Positions 7,294 through 12,745 of a stretch of 12,745 nt of DNA are shown here, piece by piece (the stretch's first letter is position 1; each line of letters begins with the position of its first letter). Position numbers and translations under genes: made by a program. Under the pieces are notes generated by a model. That model was not told the DNA's origin. It ran no database searches and saw only the letters and a program-made list of their open reading frames with translations. The DNA is from Gammaproteobacteria bacterium. Its GTDB lineage: Bacteria; Pseudomonadota; Gammaproteobacteria; Thiomicrospirales; Thiomicrospiraceae. Location of the stretch: positions 1-12,745 of the forward strand of contig JAADDM010000025.1 of assembly GCA_013153955.1 (NCBI GenBank). Reading direction: 5' to 3'.

Positions 7294-8235
7294 TTAGCCT
7301 TTATGCAGATCAGAGGCATACACTTCGTCCAAGATGGCTTTTGCACCTTGATCCAGTAGCTTCTCAGCCAAGGTAACGCCTAATGCATGTGCATCAGACT
7401 TATCGCCTTCAATGCTGGCCGTCAAAATCTCAGAGCCATCTAAAGCCCCCACCAGTCCACGCATAGCAAGGCGGTCGCCCTCTAACTCGGCAAAGACACC
7501 AATCGGTACTTGGCACCCCCCTTCTAAGCGATGGTTCATAGCACGTTCAGCAATGGCACGAATCTCTGAATCTCGGTGGTTTAGCACACGAATAATGTCT
7601 AAGGTATCGGTATCTTTGACAAAGTATTCAATCCCTAGCGTGCCTTGCGTTACCGCGGGTAGACACACTTCTGGTGAAATTTCGTGACGAATGCGCTCAT
7701 CCAACCCGAGTCGTTGCAACCCTGAAGTGGCTAAGACAATCGCATCATACTCACCCGCATCTAACTTACCTAACCGCGTGCCCACATTACCGCGAAGATC
7801 ACGTACATCTAAATCTGGACGAACTGCCATCAGCTGTGCCTTTCGGCGTAAGCTTGATGTGCCTAAAATTGCACCTTGAGGCAGCGACTCAAACGTCTCA
7901 TATTTGTTTGAAACAAAGGCATCAGTTGGTGCATGGCGCTCTAGAATAGCGCCTAAGCCAAACCCTTCAGGCAGTTCCATCGGAACGTCTTTCATTGAGT
8001 GAATGGCAATGTCTGCATCGCCGTCCATCATGCGATCTTCAAGCTCTTTGGTAAACAGACCCTTGCCGCCAATTTTGGCCAAAGGCACATCTAAAATTTT
8101 ATCGCCTTTCGTCGACATTGGAAGCAACGTAATGGCTAGGTCAGGATACACTTTCTCCAACTCGGCCTTTACAAATTCTGCCTGCCACATGGCTAAAGGG
8201 CTTTTACGCGTTGCGATTCTCAATGTTTTTTTCAT
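7294..8235 (-). CDS. hemC: Hydroxymethylbilane synthase (porphobilinogen deaminase)
   Basis: A 313-residue cytoplasmic enzyme that polymerises four porphobilinogens into hydroxymethylbilane. The start LRIATRKSPLAMWQAE is canonical, followed by STKGD (41-45), GGKGLFTKELE (57-67), HSMKDVP (79-85, catalytic D83), GTSSLRR (125-131) and DLRGNVGTRL (146-155). EGGCQVPIG contains C241, the cysteine that carries the dipyrromethane cofactor. The usual 'PAvGQGaL' loop reads PAVTQGTL (193-200), with Thr at a normally Gly position; activity is still expected. The site before the ATG is weak, with only AGA directly upstream and GGGAA about nine bases away. It is the first gene of hemCDXY and is divergent from the lipoprotein-argH pair, a neighbourhood seen in other gammaproteobacteria. 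No strong promoter could be recognised in the 235-bp divergent region. Confidence 0.97.
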   Translation of the reverse strand: MKKTLRIATRKSPLAMWQAEFVKAELEKVYPDLAITLLPMSTKGDKILDVPLAKIGGKGLFTKELEDRMMDGDADIAIHSMKDVPMELPEGFGLGAILERHAPTDAFVSNKYETFESLPQGAILGTSSLRRKAQLMAVRPDLDVRDLRGNVGTRLGKLDAGEYDAIVLATSGLQRLGLDERIRHEISPEVCLPAVTQGTLGIEYFVKDTDTLDIIRVLNHRDSEIRAIAERAMNHRLEGGCQVPIGVFAELEGDRLAMRGLVGALDGSEILTASIEGDKSDAHALGVTLAEKLLDQGAKAILDEVYASDLHKG

Positions 8236-8348
8236 TCTAGGGTTCCCGTTATTGGCCTCATCAAGGCTGATCCGTTGCTGAGATTTTAATTATCCCTCCA
8301 TTTTACTGAAAAACCCCTTAAAGTTTTAGTTAAAATAACACCTTAACG

Positions 8349-8359
8349 CCTAAGTTAGG
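8349..8359. promoter_or_regulatory. Short palindrome in the hemC/lipoprotein divergent region
   Basis: CCTAA-G-TTAGG is a perfect 5-bp inverted repeat near the middle of the 8236-8470 divergent promoter region. It could be an operator half-site pair, but short palindromes are common and no regulator is identified. The rest of this region is AT-rich with no convincing -35/-10 pair on either strand. Confidence 0.2.
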
Positions 8360-8470
8360 TTCAGAAGGACTGAATCATTCAACTTAAAGCCAACTTACGC
8401 ACTTTCAACAGCTAAAATGATGTGCCGTTATGTCAGATGAGGCAAACTAACCATTCAATATAGAGATGCC

Positions 8471-9034
8471 ATGAAAAGTTTACTTGTGAGTCTATTGTTG
8501 GCCGTTGGGCTGTTAAGCGGCTGTGAACAGCCTGCACATGCTGCGAAGCACCCACACTTTAAAGAGCTACAAAATTTGCAGACGTTAGGGGAGCAAGCAC
8601 GCCAAGCGGAACTGCCTATCTTGTTAATGTTTGGCGCGGAGTGGTGTGAGTTTTGTGAACAGCTGAATGAAGAAATTTTTGAACCCATGGGGCTGAATGG
8701 TCTCTATGAGGGCAAGGTCATGTTTATGCGCCACGTGGGCGTGGATGAACAGGCGCTTATTCCAGGTTGGAATGGCCAGATGATTAAAAAATCCAATTGG
8801 GCCTATGCACTAGATGCTGACTTAACCCCTACCGTTCTTTTTGTAGATGGTTCTGGTAGAGAGGTCGCGCCACGGATTGTGGGAATTTCTGAAATCACCC
8901 TATATGCAGGCCTGGTACATCAAAATTTAAACACCGCTTATAAGAACATGGGACTCTCTAAACAGATTCCAATCACGCCCGAGTTGCTTTACCTTGAATC
9001 CCAAGCACTTGAGTCACCACACACACCTAAATAA
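8471..9034 (+). CDS. Thioredoxin-fold lipoprotein
   Basis: A 187-residue protein with a lipoprotein signal peptide: basic start (MKS), hydrophobic core and lipobox LSGC with C18 as the lipidated residue. The mature protein has a thioredoxin-like domain: PILLMFGAEWCEFC (49-62) carries the CxxC redox pair C59/C62, and LTPTVLFVDG (118-127) has the cis-proline loop (P120). It should be anchored in the inner or outer membrane facing the periplasm and act as a thiol reductase/oxidoreductase. Candidate roles are cytochrome c maturation, repair of periplasmic thiols, or a SoxW-like role; none is shown by the sequence. The WCEFC active site is unlike classical WCGPC, and an inserted segment (about 90-115) separates CxxC from the cis-Pro strand. 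The start is supported by the signal peptide, though the ribosome-binding site (GAG) is weak. It ends 15 bp before argH and is probably co-transcribed with it. Confidence 0.85.
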   Translation: MKSLLVSLLLAVGLLSGCEQPAHAAKHPHFKELQNLQTLGEQARQAELPILLMFGAEWCEFCEQLNEEIFEPMGLNGLYEGKVMFMRHVGVDEQALIPGWNGQMIKKSNWAYALDADLTPTVLFVDGSGREVAPRIVGISEITLYAGLVHQNLNTAYKNMGLSKQIPITPELLYLESQALESPHTPK

Positions 9035-9049
9035 AAATTCGAGAATAGA

Positions 9050-10441
9050 ATGAGCAATCAACATAACCAAGAAAAACTATCCAGTGCACGCTTTAGCGAG
9101 TCAACAGATGCCTTTGTAGAAGCCTTTACTGCCTCTATTCAATTTGATCAGCGTATGTATCGCCAAGATATTCAGGGCTCAATCGCCCACGCCAAGATGC
9201 TGACGAAGGTGGGGATTTTAGATGATGCTGAGCTACAGTCTATTTTAGAAGGTCTTGCTCAAGTTCAATCAGAGATTGAAGCGGGTGAATTCAACTGGTC
9301 CATTCAGCAAGAAGATATTCACATGAATATCGAAGCACGTTTAACCTCAATTATTGGCTTTACTGGTAAGAAACTACACACGGGTCGTTCTCGTAATGAC
9401 CAAGTGGCCACAGATATTCGCCTGTATATTCGAGATGAGATTGATGCCATTTTGCCTGAACTAACCCGTTTACAGCAGGGAATGCTATTGCTGGCTGAGC
9501 GTGAAGCGGACTCTATTATGCCCGGTTTTACCCATTTACAAACCGCGCAACCGGTTACATTTGGTCACCATATGCTGGCGTGGTTTGAGATGATTAAGCG
9601 CGATGTTGAGCGCCTACAGGATTGTCGTAAGCGTGTAAATACTTCACCTCTAGGCTCTGCGGCTTTGGCGGGGACAACCTACCCAATCGATCGTGCTTAT
9701 ACCGCTGAATTATTAGGCTTTGAGCGCATCAGCGAGAACTCTTTAGATGGCGTCTCTGACCGTGATTTTGCGATTGAGTTTACTGCTTTTGCAGCCACGT
9801 TAATGATGCACCTTTCGCGCTTCTCTGAGGAGCTTGTTTTATGGTCTTCTGCGCAGTTCCAATTTATTGATCTGCCTGACCGTTTCTGTACAGGTTCATC
9901 GATTATGCCGCAAAAGAAAAACCCAGATGTGCCAGAGCTTGTCCGTGGTAAGACGGGGCGCGTTTATGGTCATCTGATGAGTTTGTTAACCCTGATGAAG
10001 TCGCAACCGCTGGCATACAATAAAGACAACCAAGAAGATAAAGAGCCATTATTTGATACCGTCGATACCGTACGCGGTAGCTTACGCGCCTTTGCCGATA
10101 TGATTCCAGCCATTATTGTTAAACGTGAGAATACATACAAAGCGGCTAAACAAGGGTTCTCTACGGCGACTGATTTAGCAGACTACCTAGTGGGCAAAGG
10201 CCTAGCATTTCGTGATTCACACGAAGTGGTGGGGCTTGCCGTAGCACACGGAATTAAAACCGAAGAAGATTTATCTGAGATGAGCTTAGAGACGCTACAA
10301 AGCTTCTGCGATAAGATTACCGAAGATGTCTTTGAAGTCCTAACCCTTGAAGGTTCAGTGGCCGCTCGTGACCATATTGGAGGCACGGCGCCTAATCAGG
10401 TAAGAGCGGCAGTTGCTCGCGCTAAGGCACTGATCGGGTAA
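9050..10441 (+). CDS. argH: Argininosuccinate lyase
   Basis: A 463-residue cytoplasmic enzyme, normal length, that splits argininosuccinate into arginine and fumarate in the last step of arginine synthesis. It belongs to the fumarase/aspartase superfamily. Conserved features are HTGRSRNDQVATD (110-122), the catalytic His region PGFTHLQTAQP (158-168, H162), and GSSIMPQKKNPD (282-293) with the flexible-loop catalytic serine (S283/S284) and K290. The C-terminus contains the AATDLADYLV-type stretch (here STATDLADYLV). A GAGAA at 9041-9045 is a modest ribosome-binding site before the ATG. It lies 15 bp after the thioredoxin lipoprotein gene and is followed by a strong terminator, so the two form a likely operon. 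The argH-hemC divergent neighbourhood is a known gammaproteobacterial pattern. Nothing unusual is seen. Confidence 0.98.
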   Translation: MSNQHNQEKLSSARFSESTDAFVEAFTASIQFDQRMYRQDIQGSIAHAKMLTKVGILDDAELQSILEGLAQVQSEIEAGEFNWSIQQEDIHMNIEARLTSIIGFTGKKLHTGRSRNDQVATDIRLYIRDEIDAILPELTRLQQGMLLLAEREADSIMPGFTHLQTAQPVTFGHHMLAWFEMIKRDVERLQDCRKRVNTSPLGSAALAGTTYPIDRAYTAELLGFERISENSLDGVSDRDFAIEFTAFAATLMMHLSRFSEELVLWSSAQFQFIDLPDRFCTGSSIMPQKKNPDVPELVRGKTGRVYGHLMSLLTLMKSQPLAYNKDNQEDKEPLFDTVDTVRGSLRAFADMIPAIIVKRENTYKAAKQGFSTATDLADYLVGKGLAFRDSHEVVGLAVAHGIKTEEDLSEMSLETLQSFCDKITEDVFEVLTLEGSVAARDHIGGTAPNQVRAAVARAKALIG

Positions 10442-10475
10442 ACGCAAACTCACATACCTCAGAACGTTCATCAAG

Positions 10476-10509
10476 CCACCGCCTGTGATAGACAGCCGGT
10501 GGTTTTTTT
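10476..10509 (+). terminator. Intrinsic terminator of argH
   Basis: CCACCG (10476-10481) pairs with CGGTGG (10497-10502). Inside, after one C/C mismatch, CTGT pairs with ACAG around a 5-base loop. Seven T's (10503-10509) follow directly. It lies 35 bp after the argH stop and is a textbook Rho-independent terminator. Confidence 0.93.
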
Positions 10510-10582
10510 ATCACTTTATTTTATGACACGCTCTCCTTGTAAAGCCTTAGTAAACTAATGGGATATTCTTCAAAAAATGCTA

Positions 10583-10591
10583 TGCTATAAA
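10583..10591 (+). promoter_or_regulatory. Candidate extended -10 promoter for the EIIC-EAL gene
   Basis: TGCTATAAA combines a TG extension with a near-consensus -10 (TATAAA, 10586-10591). The -35 region 17 bases upstream is poor, which extended -10 promoters can tolerate. Transcription would begin near 10598, exactly at the first leader hairpin, giving a leader of about 160 nt. Confidence 0.4.
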
Positions 10592-10598
10592 GCAGGGT

Positions 10599-10628
10599 CA
10601 TATTCTGTATCAAATACGATGTAATATG
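10599..10628 (+). other. Leader hairpin 1 of the EIIC-EAL gene
   Basis: CATATT (10599-10604) pairs with AATATG (10623-10628), and inside them GTAT (10607-10610) pairs with ATAC (10614-10617) around CAA. It is AT-rich with an asymmetric internal loop. If transcription starts near 10598, this would cap the 5' end of the mRNA. Confidence 0.35.
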
Positions 10629-10636
10629 CATTAATT

Positions 10637-10663
10637 GAAAAAAGAGGCGCTCAGTCTTTTTTC
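10637..10663. other. Leader hairpin 2, 9-bp perfect stem with A6/T6 arms
   Basis: GAAAAAAGA (10637-10645) and TCTTTTTTC (10655-10663) form a perfect 9-bp inverted repeat with loop GGCGCTCAG. The stem is weak in GC but ends in six T's, so it may act as a leaky pause site or attenuator within the leader of the EIIC-EAL gene, or as back-up termination for argH read-through. Confidence 0.45.
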
Positions 10664-10686
10664 CACTTTTAAACAAATGGTATTTT

Positions 10687-10763
10687 AGGGAGACACCTTT
10701 ATCATTGGTCGCATCCGTCAGCAGGCATATCAACTTGCCTTTCAGGGTAAATACCCAACATGA
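10687..10763 (+). other. Strong Shine-Dalgarno and ATG-less short frame overlapping the next start
   Basis: AGGGAG (10687-10692) is the best ribosome-binding site in this gap, yet no ATG, GTG or TTG follows at a useful distance. An open frame entered at ATC (10701) or ATT (10704) reads IIGRIRQQAYQLAFQGKYPT and stops at TGA 10761-10763, overlapping the downstream ATG (10760-10762) as ATGA. Either it is a leader peptide started at a rare AUU/AUC codon and coupled to the EIIC-EAL gene, or it is the former N-terminus of that protein separated by a frameshift. The frame difference is -1 and no slippery heptamer is visible. Translation is inferred, not shown. Confidence 0.35.
10744..10756 (+). promoter_or_regulatory. 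Start-proximal Shine-Dalgarno folded in a hairpin
   Basis: The only purine-rich stretch close to the EIIC-EAL ATG is AGGG (10744-10747), 12 bases upstream, which is further than usual. GGGT (10745-10748) pairs with ACCC (10753-10756) around AAAT, which would hide it. Ribosomes translating the upstream short frame would open this hairpin, consistent with coupling. Confidence 0.35.
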
Positions 10764-12700
10764 ATACCCCTTCCTCACTGGCTTTAAGGGCCTATAGTGA
10801 TGCCTTCATTAATGTAGTGCCTTATGTCATTATTATGGCGCTACTGGTGCTGTCTTCTAATATTTTTGAAGCCCCTAACCTCACTCTAATCTCTTCAGCC
10901 GTGGGGCAATTTTTTCCGATTGTGCTGTTAACCGCCATCGCCTTTCAGCTTGCCAAACGCTATAAACTCCCCCCTTTTATTATTATTTTGCTCTCAATGG
11001 CGGTATTTATTGGGGTTGAAGCGGCCTCCCAAAATGCACCCAATTTTAAAGCAGGATTCTCTAGCCAACATACCTTTCTAGTCTTAATTATCCCCTTTCT
11101 GGCGCTAAAATCCTTACTGTTTATTCACCCTAATAAACAAGATTACTATGAGATCAGTAAAGAGGTCAGTGACAGTATTGCGTTTCTCTACCCTGTTCTC
11201 TTTGTTTTTGTTGGATTAACTGCCTCATTAATATTGATGCAACAGGGCTTGGGTAAGCTCCTGACGGATATTGAGATTCCCTTATCAGATGACCTTCTGT
11301 TAATTACCCGACTGTTTATCTCACACTTACTGTCATTTTTTGGAGTTCATGGCGTAAATGTCTTTGATACCGCAACTGGCTCAGAGTTTTTAACGCGACC
11401 TATCTTTGAAGGTCTCACTTATAAGCAATATTATGATTTATTTGTCATATTAGGTGGTGATGGTGCTGGATTATCCCTTCTATTAGCCGTTTTTATCGCA
11501 GGTAAAACAGCGCATAGTCAGCGCATTGCCCGACTGGCCACGCCCTTTGTACTCTTTAATATCAACGAAATACTCATTTTCGGCCTGCCCTTAATTTTTA
11601 ATAAATACTTATTAGTTCCGTTCATCGCAGTCCCACTCACAAATATTGCCGTCAGCTACGTCTTTCTAAGCTACTATCCCGTTGAAGTCATTCATACCAA
11701 TATTTCTTGGATCACGCCTATTTTTGTGAACAGTTACTTAGTGACTGAAGGCAATCTGTCCATCATCGCCTTGCAAGCTTTCCTATTAGCAATGGGAACC
11801 GCCATCTATATCCCCTTTGTCAAAGCCTATACCACCTCTCAGTCGGTTGAGTTAAAGGGTAATGTGTTGGCTAACAACCTTGATCTTGATATTCACTTAA
11901 CCAGCCAGCAGGGTATTCGCACGCATAAGGTTAAGCATGACTTTATTAACTTAAATTTTGAAGTCGATCAGATTATTAACCTCATCAGCAATGATAACCT
12001 TCGCGTCTACTTTCAGCCTAAAGTGGACATTAAAAATAAGCAGTGTCAACATTATGAAGCCCTGCTTAGAATTCAGATGCCAGATGGCAGCATTAAAGGG
12101 CCCTTCTTTCTTGAGAAGCTTGAGGCCGCAGGACATGCGTCTATTATTGATTTATGGGTCTGTAAACAGGTATATTCCTATATCAAGCATAGCGATACTG
12201 ATAAAGCGCAGGTAATCAGCATTAATCTGCACCCTGATACCCTCTCGGATACGGAAATTTTTCCTAAAATTGTGGCGCTATTATCTGGATTGAATATCGA
12301 CTTTGAGATTATTGAACGAGACTTGCTCAATACCACCTTAGCAATGAACAATATTAAAGGCTTAAAACAACGTCACTTTACGCTTTCTATGGATGATTTT
12401 GGGACTGGATTTTCAAGCCTAAAACTCCTCTGCTCACTGCCTATTGACACCTTGAAAATAGATAAATCCCTGATTGATTTAATTGAAACGCCTAAAGGGT
12501 TTATTGCATGTAAAAATATCGCTGACCTATGCGAAGATATGGGATTTGATTGTGTTGCAGAAGGGGTGGAGACATTCGGACAGTATGAAAAAGTAGCGAG
12601 CTTAAATATTAAATATGTTCAAGGCTTCTATTTTTCAAAAGCCTTTCCCTACTATAAAATAAGCAGCTATACTCCTTTTCCCTCCCCACAAACAGAGTAA
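10760..12700 (+). CDS. PTS EIIC sugar-permease domain fused to c-di-GMP phosphodiesterase (EAL)
   Basis: A 646-residue inner-membrane protein. Residues about 5-355 are a PTS EIIC domain of the lactose/cellobiose/chitobiose type with about ten hydrophobic segments: SFFGVHGVN (192-200), GGDGAGLSLLLA (232-243) and FNINEILIFGLPLIFN (266-281), whose NINE glutamate is the family's sugar-binding position. Residues about 405-635 are an EAL domain with its catalytic set: E433 (YEALLR), N489 (SINLHP), E519 (IIERD), D545-D546 (DDFGTGFSSL), K566 (LKIDKS), E601/E604 (AEGVE) and Q621 (QGFYFSK). It should therefore hydrolyse c-di-GMP to pGpG. No EIIA or EIIB domain or neighbouring PTS gene is present, so the EIIC part probably acts as a sugar sensor or regulated permease. 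The frame is closed by TAA at 10748-10750, so 10760 is the first usable ATG. The sugar is unknown. Confidence 0.9.
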   Translation: MNTPSSLALRAYSDAFINVVPYVIIMALLVLSSNIFEAPNLTLISSAVGQFFPIVLLTAIAFQLAKRYKLPPFIIILLSMAVFIGVEAASQNAPNFKAGFSSQHTFLVLIIPFLALKSLLFIHPNKQDYYEISKEVSDSIAFLYPVLFVFVGLTASLILMQQGLGKLLTDIEIPLSDDLLLITRLFISHLLSFFGVHGVNVFDTATGSEFLTRPIFEGLTYKQYYDLFVILGGDGAGLSLLLAVFIAGKTAHSQRIARLATPFVLFNINEILIFGLPLIFNKYLLVPFIAVPLTNIAVSYVFLSYYPVEVIHTNISWITPIFVNSYLVTEGNLSIIALQAFLLAMGTAIYIPFVKAYTTSQSVELKGNVLANNLDLDIHLTSQQGIRTHKVKHDFINLNFEVDQIINLISNDNLRVYFQPKVDIKNKQCQHYEALLRIQMPDGSIKGPFFLEKLEAAGHASIIDLWVCKQVYSYIKHSDTDKAQVISINLHPDTLSDTEIFPKIVALLSGLNIDFEIIERDLLNTTLAMNNIKGLKQRHFTLSMDDFGTGFSSLKLLCSLPIDTLKIDKSLIDLIETPKGFIACKNIADLCEDMGFDCVAEGVETFGQYEKVASLNIKYVQGFYFSKAFPYYKISSYTPFPSPQTE

Positions 12701-12732
12701 CCAACGCTCTACCCTTCCTACATGGAATGCTG

Positions 12733-12745
12733 ATGAATATTGTAC
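12733..12745 (+). CDS. Possible start of the next gene (MNIV...)
   Basis: An ATG at 12733 reads MNIV and runs off the right edge. GGA (12724-12726) lies six bases upstream as a plausible ribosome-binding site. Only four codons are visible, so neither the gene nor a function can be confirmed. It would start 32 bp after the EIIC-EAL stop. Confidence 0.35.

Noticed and set aside
7674..7949. Open frames on the plus strand within hemC
   Set aside because: They are antisense shadows of a strongly conserved gene, with no family motif or ribosome-binding site.
10592..10759. GEMM-type c-di-GMP riboswitch in the EIIC-EAL leader
   Set aside because: The conserved riboswitch core sequences and paired helices could not be found; only simple hairpins are visible.
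10521..10778. 85-codon open frame on the minus strand across the argH/EIIC-EAL gap
   Set aside because: It starts at GTG without a ribosome-binding site, overlaps the start of the EIIC-EAL gene and the leader hairpins, and its product shows no recognisable motif.
1..12745. CRISPR array, transposon ends, tRNA or prophage
   Set aside because: No spaced direct repeats, transposase or integrase genes, or cloverleaf-like segments were seen.

Overview
The window looks like chromosomal DNA of a free-living gammaproteobacterium. The proteins resemble those of sulfur-oxidising Thiomicrorhabdus/Hydrogenovibrio-type bacteria, but that genus-level guess comes from protein character and gene order only and is not proven. 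The exonuclease III is very close to the Escherichia coli enzyme, and the order hemC-hemD-hemX-hemY with argH divergent from hemC is a known gammaproteobacterial arrangement. There are no insertion sequences, phage genes, tRNAs, rRNAs or CRISPR arrays. Most of the window is core metabolism, with two signalling genes as accessory material.

Layout. Positions 1-92 (minus) hold the 5' end of purU. Positions 351-1172 (plus) encode exonuclease III (xthA), followed at 1312-1992 by a short FAD/NAD(P)H reductase of the Fre/FNR type. Positions 2165-3502 (plus) encode a membrane sensor with a periplasmic c-type haem motif (CLSCH), a HAMP-like linker and a GGDEF domain that has lost its catalytic residues. 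This gene converges on the haem cluster. Positions 3542-8235 (minus) form hemC-hemD-hemX-hemY: hydroxymethylbilane synthase, uroporphyrinogen-III synthase and two membrane proteins of the same pathway. Divergent from hemC are a thioredoxin-fold lipoprotein (8471-9034) and argH (9050-10441), which ends in a clear intrinsic terminator.

After a 318-bp gap rich in secondary structure, positions 10760-12700 encode a fusion of a PTS EIIC sugar-permease domain with a complete c-di-GMP phosphodiesterase (EAL) domain. A next gene may begin at 12733.

The most interesting parts are the two signalling proteins. One appears to read haem redox state or a haem ligand with a dead GGDEF output. The other appears to couple sugar binding or transport to c-di-GMP breakdown. 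The leader of the EIIC-EAL gene has a candidate extended -10 promoter, two long hairpins, and a strong Shine-Dalgarno sequence in front of an ATG-less 20-codon frame. That frame overlaps the EIIC-EAL start codon as ATGA, and the start-proximal purines lie in a small hairpin. This suggests translational coupling or attenuation control of a c-di-GMP enzyme.
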